64,000 nt of DNA from Puccinia triticina. Lineage: Eukaryota > Basidiomycota > Pucciniomycetes > Pucciniales > Pucciniaceae. The stretch lies in NCBI RefSeq assembly GCF_026914185.1, contig NC_070565.1, positions 4,154,001 to 4,218,000 of the forward strand, written 5' to 3'. Under the pieces are notes generated by a model. It had not been told where the DNA came from and ran no database searches. It worked only from the letters and a program-made list of their open reading frames with translations. Below are positions 1-13,300 of the stretch, in pieces (position 1 is the stretch's first letter; each line of letters starts with the position of its first letter). The position numbers were made by a program, and so were the translations under genes.

Positions 1-1260
1 AGGGAAGAATTAATATAATAGTATATTATAAAGTACAAACAAAACCCTTCTAGTACAAATTAACATACAAGCTACAGATTACATAGAATTGTCAATTAAA
101 TTATCACCCAGAAAACCAGTACTAGTCTATTTAGTTACATACTCAAGTACATAGTAGAATTCTAGTTTTCACATACAAATCACACACATTACATAGTACA
201 AATCTACACTAGGACTGAAAGGGACACTGCTGAAAGATTCCATTATCACATGTTAGAAAATCTACTCTTAGATCATGTTTTCACCCCAAAGAGGAACAAG
301 CCAAGTGATCACAACTCAAAGTAGAATACTATTTCACAAATATCATGTACAGCATCCCAATATAGGTTATTATTTCACACTACAACTGTACAGCATCCCA
401 AAGTAGTATTCTATTTCACACTTGTAAAATCCACTCTCAGACTAGATTATTTACTATATAAGGAGGCCTCTTCTGCCCCTTCTTGTTCCCTTTCTTCCCC
501 ATGCCAGCATAAATAGTAATATTAAGAAATTACTTCCGCTTCCATCACCCATCTAAATAGTAAGATCATAATAGTAATAATTATAATATAAATTGAATTA
601 TAAATTGAGAACTTGATAACATAACAAATATAAATTGACCCTTCTAAAAAAAAGTCACTTACGTCAAACTATAACATCTCTCATCCCACGCACAGAGTCC
701 TGGTTCTTAGGGTCTGTAGTAGAAATATTTAAGAATACTTCTTCTGATTTAGCCACACTAAATTCTTAGTGTAAAATTCTTCCAGAGTTTATTATAGGAA
801 GGCAGCCCTTCAAGCACCTTTAGCCTAAACTTACTTAGTTTTTGCTATTTCCCTTCCAAGCTCAGATCACGCCCTGCGTAGAAGTTCCACACCGGGAGGT
901 TGAAACTGCTGCCTTCGATCACCATGCAGTTAGCTACAGCAACCTCGATTCTCGACGTCAATCCCAAGTCACCTCATCTAACTAGCCCTCAATCAGGTAG
1001 CAGTTATCTCAATCTCGGATGTCAGAGGGAAGCCAAATGACAAGTCAGAGCCACATGCCCCAGAAAGGTCAACTTGTCAACCAATGAAAAGGGGCAGGTT
1101 TGACCGGCCATCTGGATTAGGTCGCCCTAGCGCGCCTGTCGAAGGCGCCTTGCGAGCCAAATTATAATTATTTATGCTCTTCGAAGCGAGAGACTGCCAA
1201 GGGGACGATTGTGTTGACTCGGGGGCTATCGCTACCGCAGGGATACCCGAGCTCCCCGGA
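1..1260. other. AT-rich intergenic sequence, no gene recognised
   Basis: No open frame longer than about 60 codons with any recognisable motif. Around 340-430 a short motif containing ACAGCATCCCA and a TATTTCACA tract occurs two to three times in loose tandem. The base composition becomes GC-richer after about 880, approaching the promoter of the next gene. I see no gene here; an upstream exon of a gene outside the window cannot be excluded. Confidence 0.4.
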
Positions 1261-1266
1261 GCTACA

Positions 1267-1273
1267 TATAAAA
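1267..1273 (+). promoter_or_regulatory. TATA box of the SZRD1-like gene
   Basis: The heptamer TATAAAA lies about 110 bp upstream of the predicted start codon at 1381, on the same strand and in a suitable position for a core promoter. Confidence 0.45.
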
Positions 1274-1380
1274 TCTGGCGCCCCGCCCACAGAACACAAA
1301 AACCCGAACTCCGACATCTGGCCAACAGCACAACTGCCGAGTGCACATTACGGCGGGAGTAATAACCACCTCACCAAGAC

Positions 1381-2314
1381 ATGCCAGCTGCGAAGAAAAA
1401 GCAAGCCGATCCCTGTGATGACTGGGAGGATGTTCGTTTGAATCGTATATATTCCATGAGCAGAATCGGTGATTTCGACCATTCTGAAACGGATCTTATC
1501 ACTCCCCCTCGAGAACTCTTGTCGACTCGGATTCTGATTGTCCTTATTTATTTGTCTTTTTCTGCCGATTTGCGTATCGGAGTAGCAGGACTACGATAGT
1601 CCGACCGGTGGTTCGATCTCGCCTATTTCTGGGAAGATTTCTCCATCAAACACACTTCCATCCGATCCTGAGCCTGTTTCCTCCTCGTCAACCCTTCCCA
1701 CAAACGTCGCTTCTGATCCAGTCGAAATAGAAAACTCCGCGATGTGGAATAATGCGTCTGTATTTTCTTTAACTTTCAATCCATTATTTGCAAACCTAAT
1801 TCCCCCTTTCTGCCATTTTCTTTTTTCTCTTAGCATCTATTAATGCTTAAGATGCTGATGAAAATGCGCTTCTCTTTTTTCTGCAATCTGTTCCAGAAAT
1901 CGGAATCCTCAGTATGTTGTACTTCCCGCGAACGCTGCACATTCAGCAGTAACTGCCAACCGCCCATTAGTTCAGGACACGATGTTCGGAAAGGCCAAGG
2001 TGACGATTCTAAAGCGACCGAAAGCAGAATCTATGAATCAGTCGTCCAGCCACTCCAACTCCTCTTCGTCCTCGAACCTGAGTATTAGTTTGCGAGAGAA
2101 GGCTTATTCGGAAGCCCGCGAGAGGATCTTTGGTTCCGCATCAGGTTCCGACGATCAGTCGTCTTCGAAACCACTCAAGATCAGCCCAACCCCTCCTCAG
2201 ATTTCTCGCGACTCTTCTTCGGCCAATATGGTCGTCGTTCAACGTCAACCTAGTGGCCCTGTATCCTCAGACCAGAAAGGCTTCAATTCTCGACAAAAAT
2301 ATATCCCCACCTAA
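1381..2314 (+). CDS. SZRD1-like SUZ domain-containing protein
   Basis: Three exons fit: 1381-1431, 1589-1759 and 1913-2314, all phase 0, giving about 207 aa. The product begins MPAAKKKQADPCDDWED, an acidic, Trp-containing N-terminus as in SZRD1. It continues with a Ser/Pro-rich linker, then VTILKRP, then a SUZ motif (SLREKAYSEARERIFG), and ends in a SUZ-C motif (RQPSGP then KGFNSR). In the family the SUZ and SUZ-C segments bind RNA or help localise RNA-binding proteins; SZRD1 itself is poorly characterised. The motif order and length match the animal protein, so the assignment is strong. The first donor (GTTCGT) is non-canonical and is the least certain splice site. The gene is followed by the ZNF511-like gene on the same strand. 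Confidence 0.85.
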
Positions 2315-3127
2315 GTCCTTCCGGCATATCACCTCTTTCCCTTTTTTTTCGCATGCATAGGTTTGGATATGTGTCGCCTGTAAAAACTGTTGAGCGCGTC
2401 TTGCTACGGCCCGTTATCAGATCAGGCTGTCCTTGCCGGTCCTCTGGATTGATCGAGTTTTATTTCTATTCGACAGCTAGTCCGCTCCAACCGTTCCAGT
2501 TTTTTTAAGCATGATGATAGTGTACATATACCAGCCTTACTTTGTGATTTATAATCCTCCTCTTGTTTCACCATTGGATGGATGCAGAAAGAACAGATCT
2601 ATGTAGTGTTTCAGTTAAACAACTCTCAAAGTTGGTGGGCATCCGCAAACCATTGCAGGACGCCGTGCGCCGGCCGTGGGGACTTCCTTGTTTTGGGGGA
2701 GTTAAATTCTCCAACTTTTAAGCCGGGGCTGGGAGTCGTTCTCCTACTTCCTCAAATATTCCTATAAAAAATAAAATACTCCATCACTTCTTACAGATGT
2801 CGGATCACATCAGGCATTGGTTGTGAGAGTGTGGCCCATTTTCCTAATGAGACAAGCAGGATGATTTTTTATGCCGCACAAGAGTTCACAACTTTGAGAA
2901 AGCTCCCATCCTGCTTGCTGTTGAATTAAATTTACTTGCATTGTTTACAGATTGGAATCAATCCTAGCAGGCCCGGGACCCGTCGGCGGGAGAAATTGTC
3001 TTCGGAGCCCATGTTGGGCGCCGCTCGGCCTATTTCATTCTCACGGTTTTTCTCGGGACGACGTCAGGGTGGTCCTGGGTGGTCCCGACGCTAGCCGGGG
3101 CGGGGGGCGTGGACCGGGAGCTCCACT
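2315..3127. other. Intergenic region between the SUZ and zinc-finger genes
   Basis: Holds the 3' UTR of the SUZ-domain gene and the promoter of the next gene. Only short ORFs without recognisable domains are present. A small ORF at 3128-3256 (42 codons) ends just before the start of the zinc-finger gene and could be an upstream ORF in its leader. Confidence 0.4.
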
Positions 3128-3260
3128 ATGCCGGTTGAACAACTACCACTGCACACCGAATTCCTAAACGAAACCACGCTTAACCACGACATCAGAAAAC
3201 TCGGGCGGAAGTTGAAGGGGAAAACGCGGTTTCGAACAGTGGACCTCTCAGCTTGACAAC

Positions 3261-4332
3261 ATGGGCGACATGAATGAAACCAACCACAAAAGAAGACTAT
3301 CATCAATTGACGACTCGACTTCGATGGACAATTCATCATGTGTCACTTCCCGAGAATCCGAGCACATTAAGCTCAGTAGTACCTCCACTTATCCGGCTAT
3401 CAAATCAATCAAACAATCAGACCTATCTGCTCCATCAGTAAGTGGCTAATGAAATCCTTTTTTGCGTGCAATGGACTATAAGGGCTGATCAACGCTTTTG
3501 AAAATATTGGCACAAGTTAGATTTGTTACACCTGTAATCTACCACCGACCTGCAATCCACCCAATCACAAACCTCCTCGATTTGAAAATCCAAGTGAACT
3601 CGAGTCTCATCATCGAACTCATCATGCTTTTACCTGTTCTTCTACGGGATGCAATCGGATCTTTCCTTCCCAGCACTTCCTAGATCTGCATCTGAACGAG
3701 GTCCACGATCCAATCCTGCAGGTCCAGCGAGAAAAATACGAAGCCAAGATTGTAAGAGACGTTTTGTCTGTTTTGATTATTTATCCTGAGACGCTGATGA
3801 ACGTCCACAACACAAAACGTCCTCGAATTTCAGTTTCGTTGCTTTGAACATAATTGTGAGAAAGCATTCAGTAGTCCTAAGAACAGGAGACTTCATCTGA
3901 TAGATTTTCATGGATATCCACGAACGTAAGCTCTTTCTTCTTTATGCCAACAAATTTGGCTAACCCATCATGCTACTTCGGAATAGGTTCTTCTTCTCAC
4001 TACCCAACCAAGGCTTGAATGATTTGTACAGGAAATTTGGGTCAGGAGTCTCGCTGGTCAGGCCGAACTGGAAAGCCTCGGCTGCGTCGTCGAATACACC
4101 ATCGAAATCATCAGCCGGCGATTCGAAAGTAACCCCCCACACCGCCCCGAAGCTTAGCATTAGCGAATCAAGATCCAGCTTGGGATCAATCGGAAATGAC
4201 GACCAGAAGAAGCATATAGACGGCAACAAACAACCAATCGATTCTGTGATTGAATCTATTCAACAACTTTCGCTTGTACCTCGTCAGATACAATTTGGGA
4301 AGAAAGCAGGTTCTAAATCCTTTCAACGATAA
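3261..4332 (+). CDS. ZNF511-like C2H2 zinc-finger protein
   Basis: Four exons fit: 3261-3437, 3521-3751, 3834-3925 and 3987-4332, total about 281 aa. Exon 1 is a Ser/Thr-rich N-terminus. Exon 2 carries the first finger region: Cys residues, a HH..THH segment, then FTCSSTGCNRIFPS and FLDLHLNEVHD. Exon 3 encodes FRCFEHNCEKAFSS, then RRLHLIDFHGYPR, leading into exon 4 (FFFSLPNQGL). The order 'fPs..lLdLHl.EvHD', then 'C..C...F...R..Hl...H.YP', then aromatic residues is characteristic of the ZNF511 family, probably a nuclear nucleic-acid-binding protein. The C-terminal 100 residues are Ser/Lys-rich. A 42-codon ORF at 3128-3256 precedes the chosen start in another frame. All introns are 61-83 bp with GTAAGN donors, and each keeps the frame. 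Confidence 0.82.
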
Positions 4333-4731
4333 TACCTTATGTACTGCAGCACAGAATCGGTAGTAGTGTGATTTAGATGTATGTACAACAATCTAACCCT
4401 TCCCTTCACCTGGTGGTAACTTTGAAACATGGCACGGAGACTATTGATTGACCATGACCATTGCTTCGAGCGTATGGATACAGAGTAACTGAAAGTTGTG
4501 CAACACGAAAGTAGAAAAATTGCAGTCAAAAGGAGGAATGCATCCATGCAACAGTGGCTTCGCACGACTTTATGTTTCTATCAGTATGCAGAATATAAGC
4601 GCAGTAGTAATGACTTGGCTACAAGATATACAATTTAGTTAAATACATGCACCTGAGAGACGACTGATACAAGAATATAACCAATAACTAATGTGTGGCT
4701 GGCGGAGGTAAAGGTAAGTTAGAAAATTGTA

Positions 4732-7700
4732 TCAAGAGTGCTTCAGAGCTGCGCCAGAGGTGACAACTTGAGCCGAAGAAAATCTAAAAAATCACAGGTG
4801 TCAGTCGAGATGGGCCAAGTTCACGATGATTTGGGAGAAATCAACGCTCTTACCTGCGTAGATCACGTTCGCTCGTCTTGACTTGTCCGTGCAGGGATCG
4901 TCGGGCCGCTTGCGAGTGTTCAGCACGTTGAATGAAACTCATCCTGTTGTTGTAGAGGGAACCGACACTAGATTGACGCGCCAGCGTGTTTGCCTCTACC
5001 GCCACGGGTTTCAATTGTCGGGATCGGAACTTCTTGAGTACGGCACGAGTCGCGAACTTGATGAGATCTAAAATAGATAGGGCTTGTTAGCATTTTCCGA
5101 CGTGTAGCGGATGAGACAGGCGGTACAAACCCATTGGGAGGAACCAGATCAAGTTCCAGGCCCATGCCACGCCTACCCATGACAATGGGATGGCCTGCAC
5201 GGCTGAGAATTCCATTGTTCCGAATACGGCTAACAACGAGGCAACTGTTTGAGCAATGCAAAACGCGCCAACCAATGCCAAAGAGGGCCTCTCCATGAAA
5301 AACCAGCTGTGAGATCGGGTGATGAAGATCAACGCTTGTGAGATAATTGCGACTTGAAGGTAAATGACCATGTGCAACTGTGGGTCATTGGCATCCTTTA
5401 AGGGAGACAGGCCGAAGTTGTCCTCCAGGAATGTCGTGTTGACGATGACTACAAACAGGAGGATGGTTGACAAAGCAAGGTGAAGGCCATATGCGACGGC
5501 GTATGTGACTGCCAATGTGAGGAGTAATTTCAGTATGGCTACAAATGCTGAAGGCCAAGATTACTCACAGATCTCAGCCAGGTCCCAGTGATCAGGTTCG
5601 TTGTTGGGTAAGACGCGATCGAGGGAAATAGTCATCACAGTTCCGTCATTCAAGATAGCAATGACCAAGACCATGAAGGGGGGGAAATCAAACTGGAAGG
5701 CAAAAGCCATGATGGCGAAACCAACGACGATACGGATGGTGACAGCGCACGCGTAGATAGAATAGTTCCGCATCCGCTGGAAGACGATTCGCGACTGTCG
5801 GATGGCGTGTACGATGGTTGAAAGACCGGGCTCGGTGAGGACAATGTCGGCGGCTCCTCTGGCGGCATCAGTCGCACCCTCAACGGCAATTCCGACATTG
5901 GCTCGGGCGAGCTAGATAGTCAAACAGCAAAAAGAGATTAATAGGATGTTTTGAAAAGGTACACAAATCACAATCTGAACTTACAGCAGGAGCATCGTTG
6001 GCACCATCGCCGGCTGTGGAGGGGAACCAGATAGTGTTGAATTTAGTTGGTTTTTGGTCAAGCAGAATAGATTTGAAACACTCACTCATAGCAACCATGT
6101 GACCCAGGCTCTGTAATCTTTTGACGATATCGTACTTGTGCTCGGGGTACACTCCAGCAAATCCATCAGCATCTGTGCGCATAGAGACTTGTGAGCCAGT
6201 TTTTATCTTAGGGCAACATGCTCAGAAATAGAAACGCACCAAGAATCATGCTGTCCACCGATGAAAATTTGCTCCCAGGTGGGGGGCCCTCTTTAAGCAC
6301 CTTGGATGCAAACATGTTGTCACCCAAACCCAATCGTCGTCCGGTTTCCTTTGCAATGGCAAGTTGATCACCGGTGACCATCTTGACCTTGAGTCCGAGG
6401 CTAACAGCGTCATCGATGGTTTGCTTGGTGTCATCACGAGGAGGGTCGAAGATTGACAAGAGGCCAATGAGTTGGAATCCACTTCCAGGTCCTTCGGCGT
6501 CGCCACTGGGAACGTCTTCGTAAGCAACAGCCAGAGCTCGCAAACCTCGGCGGGCAAACTCTTCAACGTCGGCTTCAAGCTGGTGTTCAATCTCGTCGGT
6601 CTTGTTGTAGGTGCAAAGGTCCATGATTTTTCCGGTCATACCCTTGGTGACTCGGCGCATTTCCCCAGTGGCAACATCGATGTAAGTTATCTCCGTTCTT
6701 TTTGAGACTGGATCGAATGGCTTGAAGTCCACGAGCTTGATCCCTCGACGCGCCACATCAGCTCCGACAGTGCCGACCACGCAACCGTCAATAGCATCCT
6801 GGTTTTCAATCCGGGAAGCGTATGAGGCCAGAACACAGACGTCTTCCGGTCCGACATCGGAGTAGGTTTTGATGGTAGATTTGTCGATTGTAAGCTTGTT
6901 CGTGGTCAGAGTGCCGGTCTTGTCAGAACACAGGATAGTGACACCCGCAAGTTCTTCGATGGCGGTGATACGGGTGACAATGGCCTTGTACTTGGCGAGC
7001 TGTTGAGCGCCAACAGCAAGGGTGACTGATAGTACGGTGGGCATAGCGATTGGGATACCGCCGATGAGCAGCACGAGGATGTTGTCCAAACCGCGGCGGT
7101 ATGAGTAGCGGAATGCCCCATAGAGAACGATGAGCTCTGCAAAAGACCGGGAGATCAGAGGTCTGGTCTGCAATCAAAGAAATGATAGAGATTACTCACC
7201 GAGTGCAATGGCAATGCCGATTGAGACAAGACAGAAGCCACCAATCTGTGCAAAGGGGAAAAGTCAGTCATCTGAATTGGTGTAAAACTCATAAGGCAGC
7301 TCCGAATAACCTTGGCCAAAACTGCTTGCATGTGTCCGGTAGAATCATTTTCTGCACCGACCAGGGTGGCTGCTCGTCCGAAAAATGTGTTGGCACCGGT
7401 AGCACTCACAATCCCCTCAGCCTCACCCTGTTTGCAGATGGATCCCGAGAAACACTGATCGCCGATTGATTTGGAAATCGGAAGTGATTCACCGGTCAAG
7501 GCTGCTTGGTCGATGCTAACGTTAATTGCGTCGTACAGACGACAATCTCCGGGTACCACATCACCGATCTAGAAAAAAATATGGCAATCAGAAAATCTAG
7601 CACAGAGATTATGATCAGCATGACCAAATGGATGAACTCACCTTGAATGCCACGATATCGCCAGGTACCAGGTCAGCTGAGTCAATCTCCGACCAGCTCC

Positions 7701-8412
7701 CGTTGCGCCGCGCCTTCGCTTTCGGAGCTAGAGAGTCCATGAGGGCTTTGACTGCATTGCCAGCGGATCTCTCTTCGTAGTACCCGATACCGGAGTTCTT
7801 TGGACAAGAAGGTCAGACAAGACTTTCACGTATATTTCAATGCCATGAAATGACTTACGATGAGGAGTAAAGCCATAATACCAACAAAATCCTGCCAGTC
7901 TGGAGGACGGTTTTCTCCGTTGGAGAGCGCAATCGAGACTATCGCCGCACCTTCCATGACCCATGACAACGGGCTATGTAATAAGATAGTTCCATGGTAA
8001 GTTCACGCCCGTTGGAATCGGATGATAGGAAACTTTGAACTTACTTCCACATGAAACTTAGGAACTGCAAGAACGGATTGACTGATTTTTCTTCCAAACG
8101 ATTGGGACCAAATATTCCGCGTCGTCGCTCGACTTCAGCGGCATCCAGGCCATTTTCGCTTGTCCTGTGCAGAAGGAAGCTCGTCAGCAATCGGCACATT
8201 GGAATCACAGCTGATTGAGACACTTACTGCAACAGCTGCCAAACATCTTCAAGCTCTACTTGCTCGAGGTCGACCTTTTCGCGATCGTAAAGGTCCTCGG
8301 CATTCAACTGGATCGTCTTCATATCAACCAGACATCGCGTCGCCGCTTTTTCTTCTTCGAAGGTCTTGTCAAAGTTCCGGGCGGCTTTCGGTGCGGCGTT
8401 GGACTCGGCCAT
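4732..8412 (-). CDS. PMA1: Plasma-membrane H+-transporting P-type ATPase
   Basis: A P3A ATPase that pumps protons out of the cell and energises nutrient uptake. About 10 exons on the minus strand run from [18 protein letters not shown] at 8412 to a stop at 4732. Diagnostic motifs appear in order: TGESLPISK (actuator, near 7485), [14 protein letters not shown] (phosphorylated Asp, near 6920), MVTGDQ (near 6370) and GDGANDAPA (split by an intron near 6000). Transmembrane helices follow through 5090. The last two exons (5074 down to 4855, then 4783-4732) encode a basic C-terminal tail that also contains [10 protein letters not shown]. In fungi this tail is autoinhibitory and phosphorylated. The last exon is tiny (about 17 codons) and is supported by a clean donor and acceptor. 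Homologues in rusts are known from haustoria-related work on Uromyces. I see no frameshift or stop; the gene looks intact. Confidence 0.93.
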
Positions 8413-8763
8413 CCTAGAAGCGTTGAACTTGGATGTGGAGGCGACTTGGAAAGAGGTAAAAAGAATGCGACGGCGGAAAGATGGAAACTTGTTTGTACTT
8501 CAAAGTTGAAGACAGCCGGCGATCAACGCAAGGCTTTTACAAAAAAAGATAACGGTTACACGTTAAGCTGGGAAGAATTTTGAATGTCCGAGTGAGGACC
8601 TGTCGGGGAGGCTTTAGCTCACAACTACTGGAGTGAATTTTTGAGGTTACACTGTTCCTGCACACAATATTCCAGAAATTTAGTGCTTGGAACGAAACTA
8701 GGACCGCGTCTGGTGGAGGGTATGTGAGGACTGGGTGAGGTCTTCAACCACATATAGTTGCCC

Positions 8764-8771
8764 TTTATATA
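8764..8771 (-). promoter_or_regulatory. TATA box, probable PMA1 promoter
   Basis: TATATAAA read on the minus strand, about 350 bp upstream of the PMA1 start codon at 8412. The distance implies a leader of about 300 nt, which is long but reasonable for a highly expressed pump gene. Confidence 0.4.
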
Positions 8772-9019
8772 TGTACCCCGCTTGCCTGACTTGCAGAGAT
8801 ACGTGCTGTACCGCTCGTGAGCCCATCGCTCTCTTGGCACTCAATATAGCTCCGAGCTACATACGATGATCCAGTCAGAGGGGCGCGCTCGTCGATCAAA
8901 AATCCAGTTGACTTTGATCTCTTGCTATTCAAAATATGTAGTTCATACGGATCACTTGATAGATGATGTACCGAGTTGCCAGATCTACAACCTTCTACAA
9001 CCTCGGAACATGTTTTGGC

Positions 9020-9840
9020 CTCGGGCGCTAAACGTGAATGCTCTTACCCCACGGAAGCGATTTGGGCACCCTCGGACCGACAACCCGACGACAGAAGCCA
9101 ACCTGTCGGGCTGCCGTGCAAAGGCCGGGCAGCACATCGTCGGGGTCTCGCCACGGTCAGTCCGCCGCAGATCTGCCGGTCTGTTGCCGGGCGGCCACTC
9201 GGTGGCTTGACCCCGTCCCCACCCGGCTGCCGCCAGACCTTTGACGGACACACGCCGGGCAGCTGCTGACTTGCTGATTGTCGGCAGCCCAACGACCCCC
9301 CAGGCTGTTGGTCAGCTGATATGTGCATGCAAAACCGTATCCGTCACAGAATCATCAGGAACCGGACTATCGAGCACTAGAGCTTGCTTTGTTGTTCCAA
9401 CGGACATGAGTGTAACCGAGATCCATCATCCTCCGACACCGGATCGGGGGAGCAGCCCCCCCCCCCCCCCCCCACATCTCGTGGGGTAGCCTACCGGCAA
9501 CCAATGGCCGGCCCGACTGCAGACCCCGATCTCACGATCTGATCAACAGGTTCCTCGGGATGGCGGCCTGACGACCGCCTGCCCATCCAATCAGTCAGCG
9601 TGACGCCAAGATCGGGGCAAACCGACCACAGGGCACCATCAGACAAGCATCGCAAGAGGGTATCTCACGAGGGTCTGGCTGACGACGGCCTGCCCCTGCG
9701 GCACCGTTTGCGGGCTGGAAATCCCGACAGCCCGACAGCGGCCTGGAGTAAGGTTTCGCAGGGCCGGGGAGGGTTGCCGCAGAAAACAACCGGCAGGTTG
9801 CGGTCGGCGCACTTCCGTGGTGTAAGCATGATCCTCAATC
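9020..9840. repeat. GC-rich, internally repetitive block with an 18-base poly-C run
   Basis: The block is much richer in G+C than its flanks and contains many variants of CGACGGCCTGCC, GGCAGCC and CCGGGCAG on both strands, with an uninterrupted run of 18 C at 9456-9473. All six frames are partly open simply because of base composition. It looks like a degraded, high-GC mobile or simple-repeat sequence. No terminal repeats could be assigned by eye. Confidence 0.5.
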
Positions 9841-10270
9841 AATTGTGATTTTAATTTTGTGCAAGAAATCCAAGCCCTCGAAGAGGAAGCTGTGTCATTG
9901 TGTTGGTGGCCACTCTTCTTGAATAAGCGAGATGGAAATTCAACGCATTCAAAATGGCAAGTGTGAGGGGAAACAATATTGTAGGGCAAGTTGAACATCC
10001 CACATCACCCGAGAAACAAGACATCCTAGGGCCTGTACCATAGCTAAACTTAGTCCAATACTAGATGAATTTGTTTCGATGAGGCCAGGTTTTATTAAGA
10101 CAAGACTTGAAAGAAGAAGGTGTTTGATTCACCTCGCCGTGACAATGTCAACAGGCACTGGGGCCGGGTGGTCATCGGTTTTCGATGTGGCAACCTGTGT
10201 CAACCTATCGCGCAGTTGGACTGATTTATGCTATAAAATAATACCACCGTTTTTCTGCTATCGTTCTATG

Positions 10271-10282
10271 CCCCCCCCCCCC
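10271..10282. repeat. Poly-C run (12 C)
   Basis: Twelve consecutive C residues about 90 bp upstream of the start of unknown gene A. This is the second poly-C tract within 1 kb and may be length-variable. Confidence 0.8.
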
Positions 10283-10372
10283 GAATTTTGTCGATAATTG
10301 TCATGAAACTAGATATCAGTCACACATATCGTTATTAGATATTTACTTACCAGTCCAACATAAATTTTTCGG

Positions 10373-13300
10373 ATGAAGTACTCGCTCCAAGATATGCCGC
10401 AAATCTCGATCATTTCGATTGGGATTAACCTCCTGTTGAGCTTTCATAATCGTCCACCTACCGTACTAGGAGCCTTCCGACCAAACGTGTTGATTTACCC
10501 GCCCCCCGATCCTCCGCCATTTGCAACAGGCCAGACGGCACCAGTGATCGGAATGGAGCACCTGATGAATATTAATAATATGCCACCACCTGTGTTTGGG
10601 CAGCCAGCACTTTACCCACAGGTTACACCAGAAGGATTTATAACTCACGCACCAGTCCACTTTGTGGACAATTATCAAATTGAGCCATTCGCGGGAATTA
10701 CCTATAATGGAATCGTACCTCATGCAATACATGAGCCCCATACAATAGTAGAAAACCATTATTCAACTCCACCTGTTCTGGTTCCTGGGACCGGATATCC
10801 ACCAGTTCCGGCTGGGGTGGGGTATCCGCCAGCCAACCAGTCGGGATACTTCCACACAGCTCAATACCTTCCTCAGGTGAGACGTGTAGCAAAGCTCTCA
10901 GCAAATGCACCAGATTTTGTGCCGACAGCATTACGTGGTAACCCCCCCAAACAATCCCTGGGTGTTTTGGCATATAGTTCAGGAACTGGAAGGCCAGAGG
11001 TTAGGCAAGATGCAGGAGACTGCAGCCATCAGAGCAGTAGCTCAAAAGAATCACTCACCAATTCCAAGCTTCCCAAAGATGATGGATCTTGGAGTACGCA
11101 ACCAAAATCAGCTGAGATTGACTCAGAGGGGGGAGCAATGGTTCAGAAATTGGCTGGATTGCCTTTGCTTCAAACTAAAAATTTGATTGGATCATCATCT
11201 ATTGCAAATGATGCTAAGGGGAAGTCATCTTCACCTACAGCCTCTGGAAAACTCAAGACTGCAGAGGGATCTGAAGTGGCATCAGTTGAAGAGGTCAAAA
11301 GCTTAAATGAGCATGATATTCATCCTTATAAAGAGGAATCACAGAACAAGAAAAGAGTTGAAAATGGCCAAAACCAAGATACACAAGCCTCAGAAATGCA
11401 AAACAGTGTAAGAGAAAAAAAAGAGCTACAGAAGCTTAAAGATATTCCAACCATTGATCAAGGAAAAATGGATGTAGAAAGTAAAGAGCTCCAAATTGAT
11501 TCCCAAGAGGAGCCCAAAATTTGGAATATATTTCCATCTGATTTGAAGAAACCAGAACTGAAACCTAATTCCAAAGAGTTGAATGCTGGAAAATATGGAG
11601 ATGAGGAAATTGATGTGCCTCATGATGATGCTAGAACCATAGGAGATATGGGAGAAAGCTCAAAAATTGGGGCAATAGAAACTGAGTTAGCCATTCAAAC
11701 TATTGACTTTCATCATTTCCACAAATTAAACTAGCACTGCAGAGTGCTAATCCTGGCACTTAATCTTTTAGGAAAGAAGATATTTCAGGAACAGCAGAGA
11801 AACCCAAATTAATTTCCAATAGTCAGGAAAGGTGAGACTTTTTTCAATTTATTCTCATGTGGATATTCATGTGGGTTAATTCAAATTGGGAGACTCTTGT
11901 TTTGAAAAATCATGACATTTGATTAGAACCACACGGAGGAAACAAAACAAAAAGTTACATTCTCTTTTGCATTCACAAATTTCAGGTGTTGAAGAGGAGT
12001 TACAAGGAAAGCAACCAGAGCCTGAGAAGGAGGATATGGGAAAAACCAACCAAAACAATATGTAGGTGATTTTTTTTAAATTTGACAATTGGAAAAGCAA
12101 CATCCAGGGCCCTTTGTCAGAGTAAAATCCTCTAGCACCAAACTGCCATTAAGATTCTAGAGATCAAGCTCATGTCAAAGGGGTCTTGTTAGAACATACC
12201 CTGAAATTTTTAGAAGCTTGACAGAAGCTGACTAAATTGAAGCTCTGGTCCAAGTAGGAAAAATAAAAAACATTCAGAGAAGGAAGGGAATATTACACAA
12301 GCAGAGCAAATAAAGGAGGAAAAGGCAAGTTTTCTTTGGATTTTATATGCTTTTTGATCTCAATTTAAACTTCTCTTTGCTTATTGAACATACTGTACAG
12401 GGAATTGAGGAAAATGGATCAGATAGACAGACTTCATCATTAAAGCCAGTTGCAATTGGCTCCAATGAGGAGATCAGCAGGTGATTCATGCAAAATAGTC
12501 CTTGAATTTTGAGCTTTCAAAGTTTAATTATGAGTCATGTTTGGGGGTAAAAATAACCTTTAGAGAAGATGATCTTCTGGCTGACTATCATGACCAACAG
12601 TCATCAAAGAGGTGAGCACTAACATGGATTATATTCTTTTTTCTTTTTCTCTTTTTGGCACAATCTTAATAATGTTCATATTTTCATGTTTTTATAAACA
12701 ATATATATTCATAACATGAAGAAGTAAAAAGAGATTGAAGAAGCACATCAAGAAGAAATACACAAAGGGCCAGGCTGATGTGGTGAGCAAAGGAAGTTTT
12801 GAGCAAGGAAAAGCTCTGTTATCTGAGCTGGTGGAAACAGAAAATATCCAAGCACCTAAAAAGTAAGCAGGCTGCATCATCTTCCCATACCCAAGAATGT
12901 ATGTGTGGTTCAATTCTAACTCACTACACGTGTGGCAGTAAGGATGTCATGGATGGAAATAGAAACAGAGATCCTTTGAAACCATCAGAAAAATTGGAGA
13001 AAAATGCAAGTCTTTTGTATTTGTATTCATTTGTACTGTGCACTTTGACTCCTTTGAGCTGATGGGATATGTATATAAAAATTAATGTAGGGAAAAAATG
13101 GGAATGGTATTGATAAACCATCCACTTCCCTCCCATTAGCTCCAACTATAAATGATTTTTTTCATGATTCTCTTCAAAGAATCTATTCTACCCCACTAAT
13201 CCAAGGAGTATTTTCTGGTCTAAATGAGTATCTTCGTGTGGCAACCAATTTTCCTGAGTTATCAAGAAAAGATGTATTTAATGTTAAACTCAAACTTCCA

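Noticed and set aside
8985..9330. Overlapping GC-rich ORFs near 9.0-9.8 kb
   Set aside because: Open in several frames on both strands because of base composition.
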